Source of the DNA: Oehlia diaphana
Lineage: Eukaryota > Glomeromycota > Glomeromycetes > Glomerales > Glomeraceae
Length of the DNA stretch: 64,000 nucleotides
Assembly (NCBI GenBank): GCA_003833135.1
Contig: QZLH01000436.1
Span: 26,346 to 90,345, forward strand
Direction: 5' to 3'
In this document: one piece after another, positions 1 through 12,175 of the stretch
How the letters are laid out: each line of letters opens with the position of its first letter
Position numbering within the stretch: the first letter of the stretch is position 1
Made by a program: the position numbers and the translations under genes
Notes under the pieces: model-generated
The model's database searches: none
What the model was told of the DNA's origin: nothing
Seen by the model: only the letters and a program-made list of their open reading frames with translations

Positions 1-521
1 GAGATAAAATTTATGTTATGGTAACATATTAACAAAAAAGATGTCTAGTAAATTAAACGGTAAATATAAAAAAAAAAAATATTTTAATATATTAAATTAA
101 TTGTCATAAATATATAAAAAAGAATATCATTCATTAATTCGCATGGTTTTTTCCTTAGTTGGGCTATGACGATAGAATTATAATAATTATAACAGCCATG
201 TTAATTTTAGAATTAATTATAAATCAATTTTCATTTCATAAACAATCATGTACAAAATACTTTTGAACCTTTTTTTAACTCATAAAATGGGATCTGAGGT
301 ATCTTTTACAATACGTTCCAGCTCGAAGAACCCATCTTAATAAAAAATCCTCTATTTCTCATTTAAGTTTTTTTTTTAATTTATTTTTTACTTTTACTTT
401 TATTTTTTTTTTTTTGGATCATTATTCCATTTCTATCCATATCTATAAATAATAATAATAATAAAAAAAAAAAATATTTAAATAAATAAATTTCTAATTA
501 TTTCGAATTTTATTATGAGAT
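1..521. other. Intergenic, downstream of the NoxR-like gene
   Basis: AT-rich sequence with poly-A and poly-T runs and a short ATA/AAT microsatellite near 448-475. I see no coding signal, RNA gene or repeat family here. It lies 3' of the leftward gene ending at 522 and probably contains its 3' untranslated region. Confidence 0.6.
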
Positions 522-3208
522 TTATAAAGGCAAAACAATTACCTCCATTCTACCAGTATCGGTTGGGGCTTCTGGAACCATTGATATAGCCATCTCTAAA
601 TCATCCTGATCTATCATTGTGACCAATGTACCATCTTCGTCCTTATATTTTATTTGCAGCGATGCACCTATAGCAAATTTTTCTTGTATCCGTTTAATAA
701 GATCTGGGTATTTTATATTTGCTGAAACCAAAACTACACGAGTGTCTTTATGATAACATTTAATCTTAATCTAAAATAAAGAAGAAATAAGAAAGTGTGT
801 GAAAATTTTTATAACAAAATAAATATATTTATTACGTACCTTTGTTGGTTTTTGTAATGGTCCACTATTATTATTGAATGAAGATTGTGTTGACATATGT
901 TTTTGTGGTGGAGGAAGCATTTCGAATTTTGTCTCGTCGTCATCACCGTAACCATAACCGTCTTCATCGAAAATTAAACTGGCATAATTTTCTTCGCCGT
1001 TATCTGCCATAGGTGGAGTTATTAAACCGCCTTGCGAAGATAAAGGAGATGGTTTGAAACCCATTGCTCTTCCAGGTGAACTTGCACCACGACCACGCAA
1101 ACTTGGTGAACGAGCAGGTGACAAAGGTGGACCGGGATTTCTATTGCTATTATTATTACCATTATTTGGTGAGTTATATGCATTATCTCCATTATAATAT
1201 GGATCACCTCCTAACTTGAAATCATACACTTGACTATAATCTTCATTACTCAGTGGTGGACTGACAAGATTATTATTCGAATATTGGTCATTATTCTGGA
1301 AATAATCGTTATAACCTTGATCATCATCCGAAACAGACATTTTCGACATTTGTTGCTGTAAGAATTGGGCACGACCCTGTGTGTTTGATCTTTGAGGCAT
1401 TGCTCTTGCATTTCCTCTACCTCTTAAAGAATTCATTCTAGGTGGGCCATTTCTTAATGAATTTGAACGATTAGGGGGATCCCTCAAAGAATTAGATCGC
1501 ATAGGACCGTCTCTAAGAGGTGGTCCACGATTAGGAGTTCTTAAAGAGTTTAATCTACCAGGAGGATTTAATGAACTACGCCCGTTATCTACAATATTAG
1601 AATAATTACATTATTATGAATTCTAACTGTTTATAGAACCATTATGAAGAAGAAAAAAGCTTGACTCTTCTTGTCCTACACCCATTGAATCAATGACATC
1701 ATACCATCAGGAGCAGGTGACCTTCTGCCCGGAATAAAACCATTAGAAATTTTATCATCAGCATATGGTAAAGTAGGAGAACCTTCAATTTGAGGAGGAC
1801 GTCGTTTACTTGAATTTCTGACCGCTTTAGTGGGAAATGGAGGTTCTCTTGCATTGGTAGACAATGATCGAGGTCTAGATGGTTCAGGTGATTCCGGTCG
1901 TGATTGTGAACTCTCAAATTGCATAACAGCACCTTCAGTGTTAGCCTTTGTAATTGGTGTTGTTGTATTTTGTTGTTGTTTCTATTTTTGGGGTTCAAAT
2001 ATATAATTTATACATATTATTCATCATATATAATTAATGATATAAAAATAAAAATTTAAGTAATTTTGTATACCTTTTGTTGTTGAGCACCTGAGAAACC
2101 GGTGAAAGCATCTTCAGGGTCTACAGCAGCAACCAATTTTGCTTTACCTAAATAATCTTTTGTCTTCACATTCTTAAGTTTTCCTTCAGGAGGTCTATAA
2201 ATTACTCCAACTGGAATTGAAAATACAGTGAAACCCTATAATACGGGGGGGGGGAATATTAAAAGAATAAGATTAACTAAAATTTCAAAATTATTAAATA
2301 TTTTAAAAAAAATTGCTTACTTGACCCTGAACCGAAATGGCTTCATCAATAACATCATGTTCTTCTGTTTGTTTTTCTTTTTGGGATGATGTGAAATCTC
2401 CCATACCCTGCTCCGTTTTACCAAGGTATAAGTAACAAAGACCGCGATTAAAAAGAATTTCGCATGAGTAAAGTCGAAACTTTAACCCTAATTGTTCATA
2501 GTCTATAAGCATATTTTTACGTAGGTACTATAAAAAAAAAAAAAGAATAAATTTTTTAAAATAAATGCTAAATATTTTTTTTTTATGAATAAATAAGAAA
2601 ATATCAAATTACCAATAAAGAATCATTGAAATTTCCTAAAGCTTTCTCAAATTCACCCAACAGAAAATGTGAAACACCCTTTTGAAAATATGCTACGGCA
2701 AAAAATTGATCTAATTTAACAGCTTTTTTATATTGTCGACACTACACAAATTCTAAAATTGTTAATAAATAAAGATCAGAAAAGAAAGAAAAAAGAAAAA
2801 AAAAAAAAAAATTCAATTGACATACCGCTTCTTCATGTTCACCGAGAGTGGCATATATCAAACCCATGTTAAAGTGAAACTTTGCGGAATCCGCTATAGT
2901 CTAATAAATTTAATATATATAAGATGAATAAGGAAAGAGATAAATTACAATTATATGAATTAATTAGATCAGTTTTTTTTTTATTTAAGCATACTTCAAA
3001 AATTTCCAAAGCTTTATCGAAATCTTCTGCATCATAAGCTTCGACAGCGGCACCCCATTGTTCTAACTCGTACTATAAAGAGGAACAATAATAATTTAAA
3101 AATGTAAAAAACGTCAACATTATTTTCAGAAGTGGGAGTAAAAGAGGATGGAATTTTAACAACAAAGTAAATTTATTGCTTAAAAGTCATAGCAACCTTC
3201 AATGCCAT
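522..3208 (-). CDS. noxR: NoxR / p67phox-like NADPH oxidase regulator
   Basis: Regulatory subunit that, in fungi, activates NADPH oxidase (NoxA/NoxB) together with Rac at the membrane. Nine exons read on the minus strand: 3208-3197, 3072-2995, 2900-2826, 2741-2613, 2527-2321, 2235-2074, 1981-1705, 1588-840 and 770-522, all with GT-AG junctions and compatible phases, giving about 645 aa. The first 170 residues are TPR-like (AEDFDKALEIFE, FHFNMGLIYATLGEHEEA, FNRGLCYLYLGKTEQGM). Next comes the typical NoxR linker (GFTVFSIPVGVIYRPPEGK, KTKDYLGKAKLVAAVDP). A long Pro/Ser/Arg/Asn-rich region with repeated NSLR motifs precedes a C-terminal PB1 domain (IKCYHKDTRVV ... VTMIDQDDLEMAI). No SH3 domain is seen, as is usual for fungal NoxR. 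The first exon codes only four residues (MALK) and is the least certain part. The family assignment is from recognition of the linker and domain order. Confidence 0.88.
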
Positions 3209-4691
3209 CTACTTTGAAAGTGTAATATATGATACCGGTTGAATAATAATAATAAGAAGTAAAAATGTTTTAAAAAGTTATTGTTCTAAAAGAATGATTT
3301 AATATTTATATAGGTATATTTATGAGAGAGAGGTAGAAAAAACTTTATTTGAAAAAAAAAAATCGTTTTTTTTAGTGAAAAAACTGCTAATATAATAATA
3401 AAAAAAATGTTACATGAAGGAGAAGAGTAACACAACAAAATTACCAAATCGGTAAGTTATAAATTCGGGGAATTGTATATTTAGTATTCTTTTTGATTGA
3501 CAAAGGGAGTAATTTAATAATAATAAGTTAAATACATTGTTTAAAGTTAAAATCGTTATTTGCGTGCAGGAATAAAAAGTAAAACGAAACAACAATTAAA
3601 ATTTCAATTATAAAGTTTAATTGATTACTTTTTGTCGAATTCTTCTCTTTAAAAGAATTTGTTAACAAGTAATAAGATGCAAAATGTCGATTGTCCCCAT
3701 TAACAAAAAATTCTCCAATAAAAGAAATTCGTAAAACCATAAAAAAAAAATGCAAATTATTACTAGTTGGAATATTTTTTTTTTATAAACCGAAAAGGGA
3801 AAGAAAAAAAATCATACCATGTTAAAATCAAATAAAACAAAACAAACATTATAAATATCAGCTCATTTTTGAAACTTTTTTTTTTTTTTCTTTTGCAGTT
3901 CATCATTTATGGTAATGTAAATCTATATATCAATCTGAAACTATTAATATTGCATTAAATAAATAACAACGCAATGTAAATCAAGAATTTCATCTCAACC
4001 CTCGTACTTAACATACGTCAGTGATTTTTATTCGTTAATTGGTGCAAATTATGGATCCTTCTTACAAGAGTATTCTTAACTTGGAAATTTCATATTATTA
4101 GTTTAATTAAAATAAACAAATAAATAACGATATCACAACAACAACAAAAAAGAAAAGAATAAATAACATGATTTTTTTTTAAACAATTAAAATATTTTTT
4201 AATTGCATCAAATTAGCGAATCGTAACCATATTAACTATATCTAATTTTTAAATGAATTCTTAAGAAGCATTATAAACGATTCACGTGATGTTGTTAACG
4301 TGAACACGTTTCATGTGTGTTTCATATGCTTCAATAGTTTCATATTCCTCAATATCCATGTCGATCTATATCTATTATCTATTATTTTACAAAAAAGATC
4401 AAATTGATTTTTTATTATGTAAAATTTGCTAAATCTTGATCTACTCAGTATTAGATCATTAGATGTACTACAAAAAGTTCCGGATATCAACGAGATTAAT
4501 GTTTATTTTTGGTATGACAATTTTTTAGATTTAATTTTCGGTAGTTTACTTAAAAATAAGAAAAAATAAGGGAAAAAAAAAAATTTTCTTTCCCGTCTTT
4601 CCCTAATCATTAATTATAATTTAATAATAATATTGTATTTAATTATTGTTTCCTTGAATTTTATTTAAATAGAAACAAAATATAGATAATA
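3209..4691. other. Shared divergent promoter region (NoxR / dicarboxylate carrier)
   Basis: About 1.5 kb between two divergent genes. It is AT-rich with no convincing coding frame; the short open frames around 3410-3755 are low-complexity and have no start context. It carries two palindromes described separately at 4282-4310. Confidence 0.6.
4282..4310. promoter_or_regulatory. Two adjacent ACGTG-type palindromes (E-box-like)
   Basis: TCACGTGA at 4282-4289 is a perfect palindrome with a CACGTG core, the site class bound by basic helix-loop-helix factors. It is followed at 4297-4310 by AACGTG-AA-CACGTT, a perfect inverted repeat with a 2-bp spacer. They lie about 400 bp upstream of the carrier gene start. 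A regulatory function is inferred from symmetry only. Confidence 0.35.
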
Positions 4692-5978
4692 ATGGATTCT
4701 GTAAAATCAAATAAAATCATTTCATTACCTTCACCTTCTTCAGCATCAAGGAAGATTGAATATCCATTTTGGTTTGGAGGTATAATTGTTTTTTGTTAAT
4801 TTAGATTTAATTTAATTCCAAAATAAAATATTTATCTATCTCTCTCTCTCCTTCATAATATATAAGGGGCGGCATCATGCATTGCTTGTACGGTTAGTCA
4901 TCCATTAGATTTAACCAAAGTAAGGTTACAAACAACACATGGAGTAAATAAAGCATCAACAATTTATACCATGATACAAATAATAAAAACTGAAGGTATT
5001 TTAGGATTATATAGTGGTTTATCCGCTAGTATATTAAGACAAATTACTTATTCTACTATGAGATTTGGTGTTTATGATAAATTGAAAAATTTAATATCAA
5101 AAAATCAGGGTAAATATTCTTTTTTTTTTTCGATTGTACTGTATTTAATAAATTTAATTAATTCATTTTTTGTTTTTTTTTTCATCTAGAACAATTGCCT
5201 TTTACAAAAAAGATTTTATGCGCATCAATAGCTGGATCTATTGGTGGAGCTTTTGGTAATCCAGCAGATTTAGTTATGGTTCGTATGCAAAATGATGCAA
5301 AATTACCAATAGAAAATCGTAGAAATTATAAACATGCTCTTGATGGATTATATCGTATTGTAAAAGAAGATGGTTTTCGAGGTTTAACAAGAGGAATTGG
5401 TCCAAATGTGAATCGTGCTATTTTAATGAATTCTTCTCAATTGGCTACTTATGATCAAACTAAACAAATGTTATTATCTACTAAATTTTTTAAAGATAAT
5501 ATTATCACTCATTTTTTTAGTAGCGTTATGGCGGTAAGTTATATATATATATATATTTATTTATTTATTTATTAATATTTGCTTTAAATAATTGATTTTA
5601 TATAATATATTTTATTTAATAGGGATTGGTGGCTACAACTGTTTGTTCTCCTGTTGATGTTATTAAAACTCGTGTTATGAATTCTTCATCACAAGCAAAG
5701 GTAATTTAATAAATTATTTAAGAATTTATTCATTCATTTATTTAAGAAAATTTTCTTTCTTACTTCTTTTTTCTTTTATTAAATAGAGTATTATGCAAGT
5801 TTTATCAACTATTATTCGTGCTGAAGGTCCTTTAGCTTTATTTAAAGGTTGGGTACCAGCTTTTGTAAGATTAGGTCCACATACTGTTGTTACTTTTATG
5901 GTACTTGAACAAATTAAAAATTTATATGATAAAAGATTAGCTTTTAAATCCGAAAAAGCTAGTGCTACTTTATCTTGA
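4692..5978 (+). CDS. DIC1: Mitochondrial dicarboxylate carrier (MCF/SLC25 family)
   Basis: Inner-membrane carrier that exchanges malate or succinate for phosphate. Exons 4692-4779, 4867-5109, 5190-5533, 5623-5700 and 5787-5978 have canonical GT-AG ends and consistent phases and encode 314 aa, the usual size for SLC25 proteins. All three repeats carry the Px[DE]xx[KR] signature: HPLDLTKVRLQT, NPADLVMVRMQN and SPVDVIKTRVMN. The first-repeat wording (ASCIACTVSHPLDLTKVRLQ) and the MRFGVYD segment resemble Dic1/SLC25A10 more than the oxoglutarate carrier. It is divergent from the NoxR gene and convergent with the OMA1-type gene. Family membership is certain; the dicarboxylate substrate is inferred from similarity. 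Confidence 0.9.
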
Positions 5979-6463
5979 TTTAAGATAAAAATATAATTTT
6001 TTTTTTTTTTTGTCATATTTTTATATTATATTTATTCATATTTAAATCTTACCTTTTTATATAAATAGATAATAGACAAGATTTATAGATTATTTAATGT
6101 GAGGACTTTTTTCGGTATCTTTCTAATATTATTTAATAAAAATGACGTTAAAAAAATTTACGTCGATTAAACTGAAATCTTCTGAAAAGCAGTAGTATCA
6201 TAAGTCAAATAGTAGAAACTTGTGAAAAATAAATAAACAGATGATTTAATTTATTAATGAATGAGAAATATAGTTATTAAAATCCTAAAAATATATAAAT
6301 AATAAATAAATAAATTAATTAATTAAAGGAATTGGTGGAAAACTAAAATGAGTTAATACCAGATTTTCTAAGATCACATAGATCACATATGATGATTTAC
6401 TAAAATGTTTACTATATATATATACAAAGATAAATGCTTAAGTGAAAACAGTATGAAATTATT
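5979..6463. other. Convergent 3' intergenic region
   Basis: AT-rich sequence between two convergent genes. Poly-T runs and AATAAA-like hexamers (for example near 6297-6313) are compatible with 3' ends of both transcripts. I see nothing else in it. Confidence 0.5.
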
Positions 6464-8198
6464 TTATGATTCCGGATTTAATCCAATTAAATATCTTAAA
6501 CTATTCCAAATTCTAGATATAATCTGTCCTTCAGTATTTTTAATGGTTTTAATAGGTTCATTCAATTCCTCAACATGATTATCAAAAATAAATGATATGG
6601 CATTTCCACCTTTATTAGCAACTTCGTCATAGATTTTTTCTGCTTCAGGTAACATATCAAATAAATAATCGGCGCGAACTTCTTCCAAGGGATGTGAAGC
6701 AAAAAAATCTTGCAAATTTTGAATAAGAGGATAATTTTCTTCAATACCATCCGTTCGGACAATTTCTTCTTCAATTACATTATCTTGTAAGGGTGTCTCA
6801 GTCTTAATTGGATTATTTAATGATGATAAATATTTCCATAATTCTACGGCTTTCTTTGGATGATATCCTGAAAGTGCCATCAATTGTAATCCAACTATAT
6901 CAGCTTCTTTTTCTGCTCTTTGATTATACCTCCCTGTTGTATATTTTTCAATTAAACTTTCTGTTGCTGAATTCAAATAATCATTTATTAAAGGTCCCAA
7001 TGCTGAGAGAAATGGAAACCATAACAACGTACGAGCCGTATCTAATTAAGGGAGAAAGGATGTTATAATTCTAATTTTAAATAAATTAAAATTAATATAA
7101 TTTAAGGGTACCTGCAAACATGAACAATATTTGACTAATTCCAAATGGTTCACTTGAATGACCCTGTATAATATGTGCAATTTCATGAGATAATGTAAAT
7201 GCAAGATATTCTTCATCATAATTAATCAATTTGAGCCAACCTAAATTAAATTATTTCGTACAGAATAGACTAAAGATTAGGATATTAGGAAGGAATTCAC
7301 GCGAGAATTTTGAAAATAAACGCGTAACTTTACCAGTAAATATGACAATTTTCTTGGAAGCACCAAAAGAAACAGCATTAAACACATCATCATCTTCAAT
7401 AACGTAAATTTCAAAATGTTTAGGATTTTTTTCACCTTGTTGTATATTCGTATTTTTATCACTCATATTATCAACATTTTCTTCTATAATATTAGCAACT
7501 TTCTCACCACTTTCTTTATCACTTAAATTTTTGAATGATTTCAAAGTCATTAAATCATCGTTTAACCCTTTAACTAAATTACTCGCGACATGATAAACTA
7601 ACTTGCTTTCAAGTCTATCTAGCGAGAGGAAATTATTTTTATACTTTTCCACTTCATTTTTAAATGCTAAATCGCAAAGTTCACTTTCTTCTTCTTCCGA
7701 CATAAATTTAAACCTAAGACGTCCTGTATGTGGTGCTTTTTCTATACCTGCTAAAATTAATATACAAAACCCTGTTAACGGCATTACCGTTGTTATAAAT
7801 AACAACAAACGTCTTCGTCGTCCTGTTTTTGGATGTTTACGTAATGCAAGAGGTAAAAATGAGAATAATAAATTACTAAGTTTACGTATTACCAATACTG
7901 CATTGACTGTTTTAAATGTTATAAAAGAAGTCGCTGAAGTCGGTTGTGTTGCATGAAAAGGTCTACACTGATAAATTAATGACTTTGGTACTAACTTTTG
8001 TGAAGTTGAGAGTGAAAAGCTATTAAGGTTGTTATTAAGAATTCTTGGAAGGTGTAGACCATTATTTGTTAAAGTTGTTCGCTTTATGTATTGTAACGCA
8101 TTTTCTGCTCTTTTTTGGTTTTTTATAAGTCTTATTCCACTACATTGAAGACCAGCAGCTCTCGCCTTTATCGAATGTACAACCCTTAAACTTATCAT
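6464..8198 (-). CDS. OMA1: OMA1-type mitochondrial metalloendopeptidase (M48)
   Basis: Stress-activated zinc protease of the inner mitochondrial membrane that takes part in membrane-protein quality control. Three exons on the minus strand (8198-7334, 7240-7112, 7041-6464; GT-AG, phase 1 at both introns) give 523 aa. The N-terminus is rich in Arg, Lys and Ser and short of acidic residues, as expected for a presequence. A hydrophobic segment (LLLFITTVMPLTGFCILILA) lies near residue 130-155. The NAVSFGASKKIVIFTG segment precedes the catalytic motif SHEIAH at about residues 306-311 (HExxH). The third zinc ligand is the Glu of EADIVG near residue 377. The order and spacing match the M48 family. 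The second exon is only 129 nt but carries the active site. Confidence 0.88.
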
Positions 8199-9128
8199 TT
8201 CGTCTAGCTTTCAAGATCTTATTAAAATAAAAAAAATAAAAAATTAAATTTATTTTAGATCAGGTTTAATATAAATAGGAAGATAAAGTTACTTACGCAA
8301 CACATTTTTCACACAAATCGGTAGAGTCGGTAGTAAAACGGACATAAAATTCCTTTTGAAATGTTTCTTCTAATGGTATTTACTTAGTACAACTATAATT
8401 TGATAATCCGTTATATAACGATTACCGAATTTAGTAAGATCCCTGATTATTGATTAGATTTCGGATTCGTTACAATGAAATGCACCGAAATGAATATACA
8501 CATTAGTCGAAAGAATAATATCTAAAATCTATAAAAGTTTTTAACACTTGCACTTTTTGATTTTCATTGTAAATATTTCAAATATACTTTCTCTTCTTTT
8601 CATTCCTGCAAAAGGGTTTTAAACATATTTTTATGATGGTTGGAATCATTCATAATGAATGCGATCAAAATTCGAATCAAATGATAACGAATATTTTTGG
8701 TTAAATATCTTAATCTCTCATCCTGCGCACATGACCAAAAATTTTTGTGATATATATATATATATATATATAGGCGCAAAAATTTTGGTCATGTGCAGTT
8801 TTTAATGTAAAAAGGCGAAATGTACAGCAAACCATAAAGCAATACTTTGAATGGCCTAGTTCGAACAATCATTGCTGTGTGTTTACATAAAATTACGTTG
8901 ATTCTCTTAGTCCATTATAATGTAAGATTTCAGAAATTTTCAATTTTAAATAATGATTTAGCAAATTAATTTTGGAGTATATATTATATTGGCAATTTTT
9001 CCTTGAGATTGATTATATTCGTCACGACATTCTGTACTGACGATCAAAGAATACTCATTGCGTATTTTTAATTGGACAGATTAAAATTTTTTTTTTTTTT
9101 GCACTCATCTCTTTTTCTGTGTTATAAT
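8199..9128. other. Divergent promoter region (OMA1 / uS15m)
   Basis: About 930 bp between divergent genes for two mitochondrial proteins. No coding frame is seen. It contains a strong hairpin at 8727-8796, listed separately. Confidence 0.55.
8727..8796. repeat. Near-perfect hairpin with (TA)n loop
   Basis: The left arm begins GCACATGACCAAAAATTTTT. The right arm ends AAAAATTTTGGTCATGTGC and is its reverse complement apart from one A of run length. The loop is an alternating TA tract at 8750-8772. The arms are about 20 bp. It could be a tiny inverted-repeat element or a cruciform-forming promoter feature; no second copy is seen in this window. Confidence 0.7.
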
Positions 9129-10024
9129 ATGTTTTCTTATTATAAAAGATATTTATTTCCTTCAAGTAATAAACTCTTTACAACGTTGAAGGGTAAATTA
9201 ATTTCAAATATTATTTCCTTCTGGTTTCAAACTCGTTTTAAAAACTAAAAAAGAAAAAAATTGAATATAGCGCGTTTATTTCACACTACAACTCTCATAC
9301 AAAAAAGCCATCCAAGAGAAATAAAACGTCGAAATATTGCAAAAAAAATATCAAAATTGCAACAAGAAAATTCGAAAAGATCCAATGTTATAACAGGAAT
9401 ACCAACACCATTTACAAATTCACTTATACGTCCTTCACAAATTTATGCTTCAGCTAATTCTACATCATCTCTCTCAACTCCTTTATTATCTGAAAATAAA
9501 CAATATAGGAATTTTTTTTTGGATGGAAAAGATGAAGAATTTTTATTTAAAATTGCACCAGATATTATAATAGAAAATTCTACAACAGAACCCGAAAAAG
9601 AATTAGGAAGAGTTCAAATACTTAAAAATTTAACTGGTTTACATAATGCTAGCTCTAAAGGTATTTTATTACATAATATTCAATTAGCTATAAAAGAATT
9701 TGCTAGAAAAGAAGGTGATACTGGTAGTGCTGAAGTTCAAGGTAAGTAAATTAAAATTATTATTTTTTTATCATTAGTATTTCCAAATTAACGTATTAAT
9801 TTTTAACAATAGCTGCTGTTTGGACTGCTAAAATTTTAAATCTTCATGAGCATATTAAAAATAATCATAAAGATAAGCATAATTATAGAGCTTTAAGATA
9901 TATGGTGCATAAAAGGCAGAGTATTTTAAAATATTTAAAAACGCAAAGTTTAGAAAGATATTTTACCTGTTTAAAGAAATTAGGCTTAGATCAAAAATCT
10001 ATTGAAGGTGAAATTGTTATCTAA
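9129..10024 (+). CDS. MRPS28: Mitochondrial small-subunit ribosomal protein uS15m
   Basis: Component of the mitochondrial ribosome small subunit (bacterial S15 family; yeast Mrps28). Exons 9129-9192, 9271-9741 and 9813-10024 join with phase 1 at both introns to give 248 aa. The start at 9129 gives a short Arg/Lys/Ser/Thr-rich presequence (MFSYYKRYLFPSSNKLFT) spliced onto LFHTTTLIQKSHPREIKRR. The S15 domain is in the C-terminal half: EGDTGSAEVQAAVWTAKI, NLHEHIKNNHKDKHNYRAL, HKRQSILKYLKTQSLERY, CLKKLGL. The long N-terminal extension is normal for fungal mitochondrial members. The gene is divergent from the OMA1-type gene. Confidence 0.92.
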
Positions 10025-10299
10025 TACTTACTTTATATATTTCTATTAAAAAAAAAATTATTTCTTTTATTGAATATATCTTGTTATTTAAGAAACATTA
10101 TTAAATTATACCAATTTTTTTTTTTGGTATTTGTAACTAATACAGTATATATAAAAAATAATGGATATAGTTGTATATATATTATTGAATTAACACAAAT
10201 CTTATCTGGATAAAAAACTTAGGAATGCGAATTATATGAGGGGAAGGATATTGAATTTTTTAATGGAAGAATTGATAATAAAAATAACAATATGAAAAA

Positions 10300-12175
10300 T
10301 TACACGGATGATGCTGCTGCTTGTGTTTGTGTTGATTGTTCCTTTTTACGAATTTCCTCGAAATATGGATGTTGAAGTGCATCTTCTGCACTAAGACGCT
10401 TTTCTGGTTGATATTCTATTAATTGCTGCTAGCAATCAAAAAAAAAATTTTTTTTAAGGATTAACATTGACTTCTCTAATCAAAAATATTTTACCTAAAA
10501 AAGATGATTTAACTCACACTTAATAAATCAATTCCTGATGAATCAAGTTTTGGAAGAAGTGATTCTAGTGGAATTCGATTATAAATAGCAAAATCACTCT
10601 ACAAAATATTTTCGAAATATTTTGTATATTAAATACTTAATTAAAGATGCAATGATTTATTTATCCATCACTAGATGAAAACATACTTTGTATTCTGGCA
10701 ACTGTGATACTCTAGGCCACGTTTCCTCTGTCGGGGTTCCTAAAACTGTACTAAAATGGCTAAGGATATAAATATATGATAAAATAGACTTGGAAAATAG
10801 GATTGTTTGTTAAAATAAAGGATATTTAAATATTCGCAGTAACTGATCTTTAATTGAACTTCCTGGAAACAGGGGCCTACCAGAAGCCATTTCTAAAAAA
10901 AAAAAAATTATCAATATTAATAAACATAAATAAAATCTATTATAACTGATTGTTCTAACCTGCAAATATACACCCAGCAGACCAAACATCAATAGATGTT
11001 GAATATTGTCTTGATCCCATTAATACATCAGGTGCACGATACCATAACGTTACAACCTAAGTAAAAATTCATTAATTATAATATTCTTTTTAAATTTTTT
11101 TTTTTTTTAATATCAAATATAATTTAAATAACCTCATGTGAATAACTTCTAACAGGGATTCCAAATGCACGCGCAAGACCAAAATCCGCCAATTTCAATT
11201 CTCCTCTCTTAATTAAATAAATTTATGTTAAAATGTGATTTAATTAAAATAATTAAAAATTATGTGAATGTTTCACCTTATTAATAAGTAAATTCTGTGG
11301 TTTCAGGTCCTGTAAATTTACTTTAATTAGTATAAAATATATAGATATAGATAAATAATTTTCAACTTATGAATTTCAAAATAAATTAATAATCCTACCC
11401 TATGTAAAACTCTATGTTCATGACAAAATGCAATCCCTTTCAGAAGTTGATACATTAATTGCTAAAATAAATAATAATAAAATAAATAAAAAAAAATGTT
11501 TTTTATTATAATAACATTAAAAAATGAAAAAAAACAATACCTTAATTGTGTCTTTATCCAGGTCGCCTCCATATGTATCTAAGAATTTCTTTAAATCCGA
11601 ATCCAAATATTCAAAAACTAATGTCAGTTTCTTTTCCGTATGTAAGACATCATAAAGTCTTTTAAAAGAAATTAAATAAATTAATTTTAATCAATCCAAA
11701 TCGGTAAAATATAAAACCGACTAAAATTATTCACCTCACTATATTTGGATGTTTTAATTCTTTCAACAATGATATCTCACGAATTGCAGTACAGGGTACC
11801 TAATAATATAATTAATTAATTAAGATTAAACTAATTGAATCAATTAAAGTATAAATAGAGTTGAAACAAATACGATACCCCTTCCTCTTCGTTATCTAAC
11901 CTTATCCGTTTCAACGCAACTACTTCGTTTGAATCTCGATTCTGTGCTTTATAAACGATACCATACGTTCCTTCATTCGAAAGATCCGACCAAGATCCAA
12001 CCAAAGGTTAGTATATTCTTGATACAACTAAAAGAAAGATATGAAATTTAACCAACCTTCTCCCAATTTTTCAATTTTCTATTATTAAAATAATTATTGT
12101 TAATAAATAATTTTATTGGTACAAATAACAACCTAAAAAGTTATAAAATAAAAATATTACTTGATATTTGTCCAT
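10300..12175 (-). CDS. PHO85: Pho85/Cdk5-type cyclin-dependent kinase with an AT-AC intron
   Basis: Cyclin-dependent Ser/Thr kinase; relatives act in phosphate sensing, polarity and cell-cycle entry. Thirteen exons on the minus strand: 12175-12161, 12078-12057, 11970-11879, 11799-11735, 11658-11541, 11461-11399, 11309-11277, 11207-11133, 11056-10960, 10892-10826, 10747-10687, 10598-10518 and 10428-10300. Together they are 918 nt, 305 aa, the family length. Motifs in order: [11 protein letters not shown] (Gly loop), [16 protein letters not shown] in the cyclin-binding helix, [49 protein letters not shown] and [12 protein letters not shown]. Twelve exon joins are made; eleven introns are GT-AG and the one at 10825-10748 is AT-AC (see the separate feature). 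The motif wording groups it with Pho85/Cdk5 rather than Cdk1; the PCTAIRE form of the helix is a small oddity. It is divergent from the SET gene. Confidence 0.92.
10748..10825 (-). other. U12-type (AT-AC) intron in the CDK gene
   Basis: Read on the minus strand, the 78-nt intron begins ATATCCTTT, the exact U12 AT-AC donor consensus. It ends GTAC directly before AGTTTTAGGA. A branch-point-like TCCTTAGC lies about 11-13 nt before the end, close to the consensus TCCTTRAY. Splicing here joins ...CGA ATA TTT AA to A GTT TTA GGA ACC, restoring [12 protein letters not shown], the conserved CDK wording, with phase 2 on both sides and downstream phases correct. I found no GT-AG alternative that keeps this frame. 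Confidence 0.85.

Noticed and set aside
10825..10892. Conventional GT-AG intron after the [10 protein letters not shown] exon of the CDK
   Set aside because: The only GT before the in-frame stop (in CAGTTACTG) followed by the TACAG acceptor breaks the frame and loses the conserved LLRIFKVLGTP text. The AT-AC solution keeps both.
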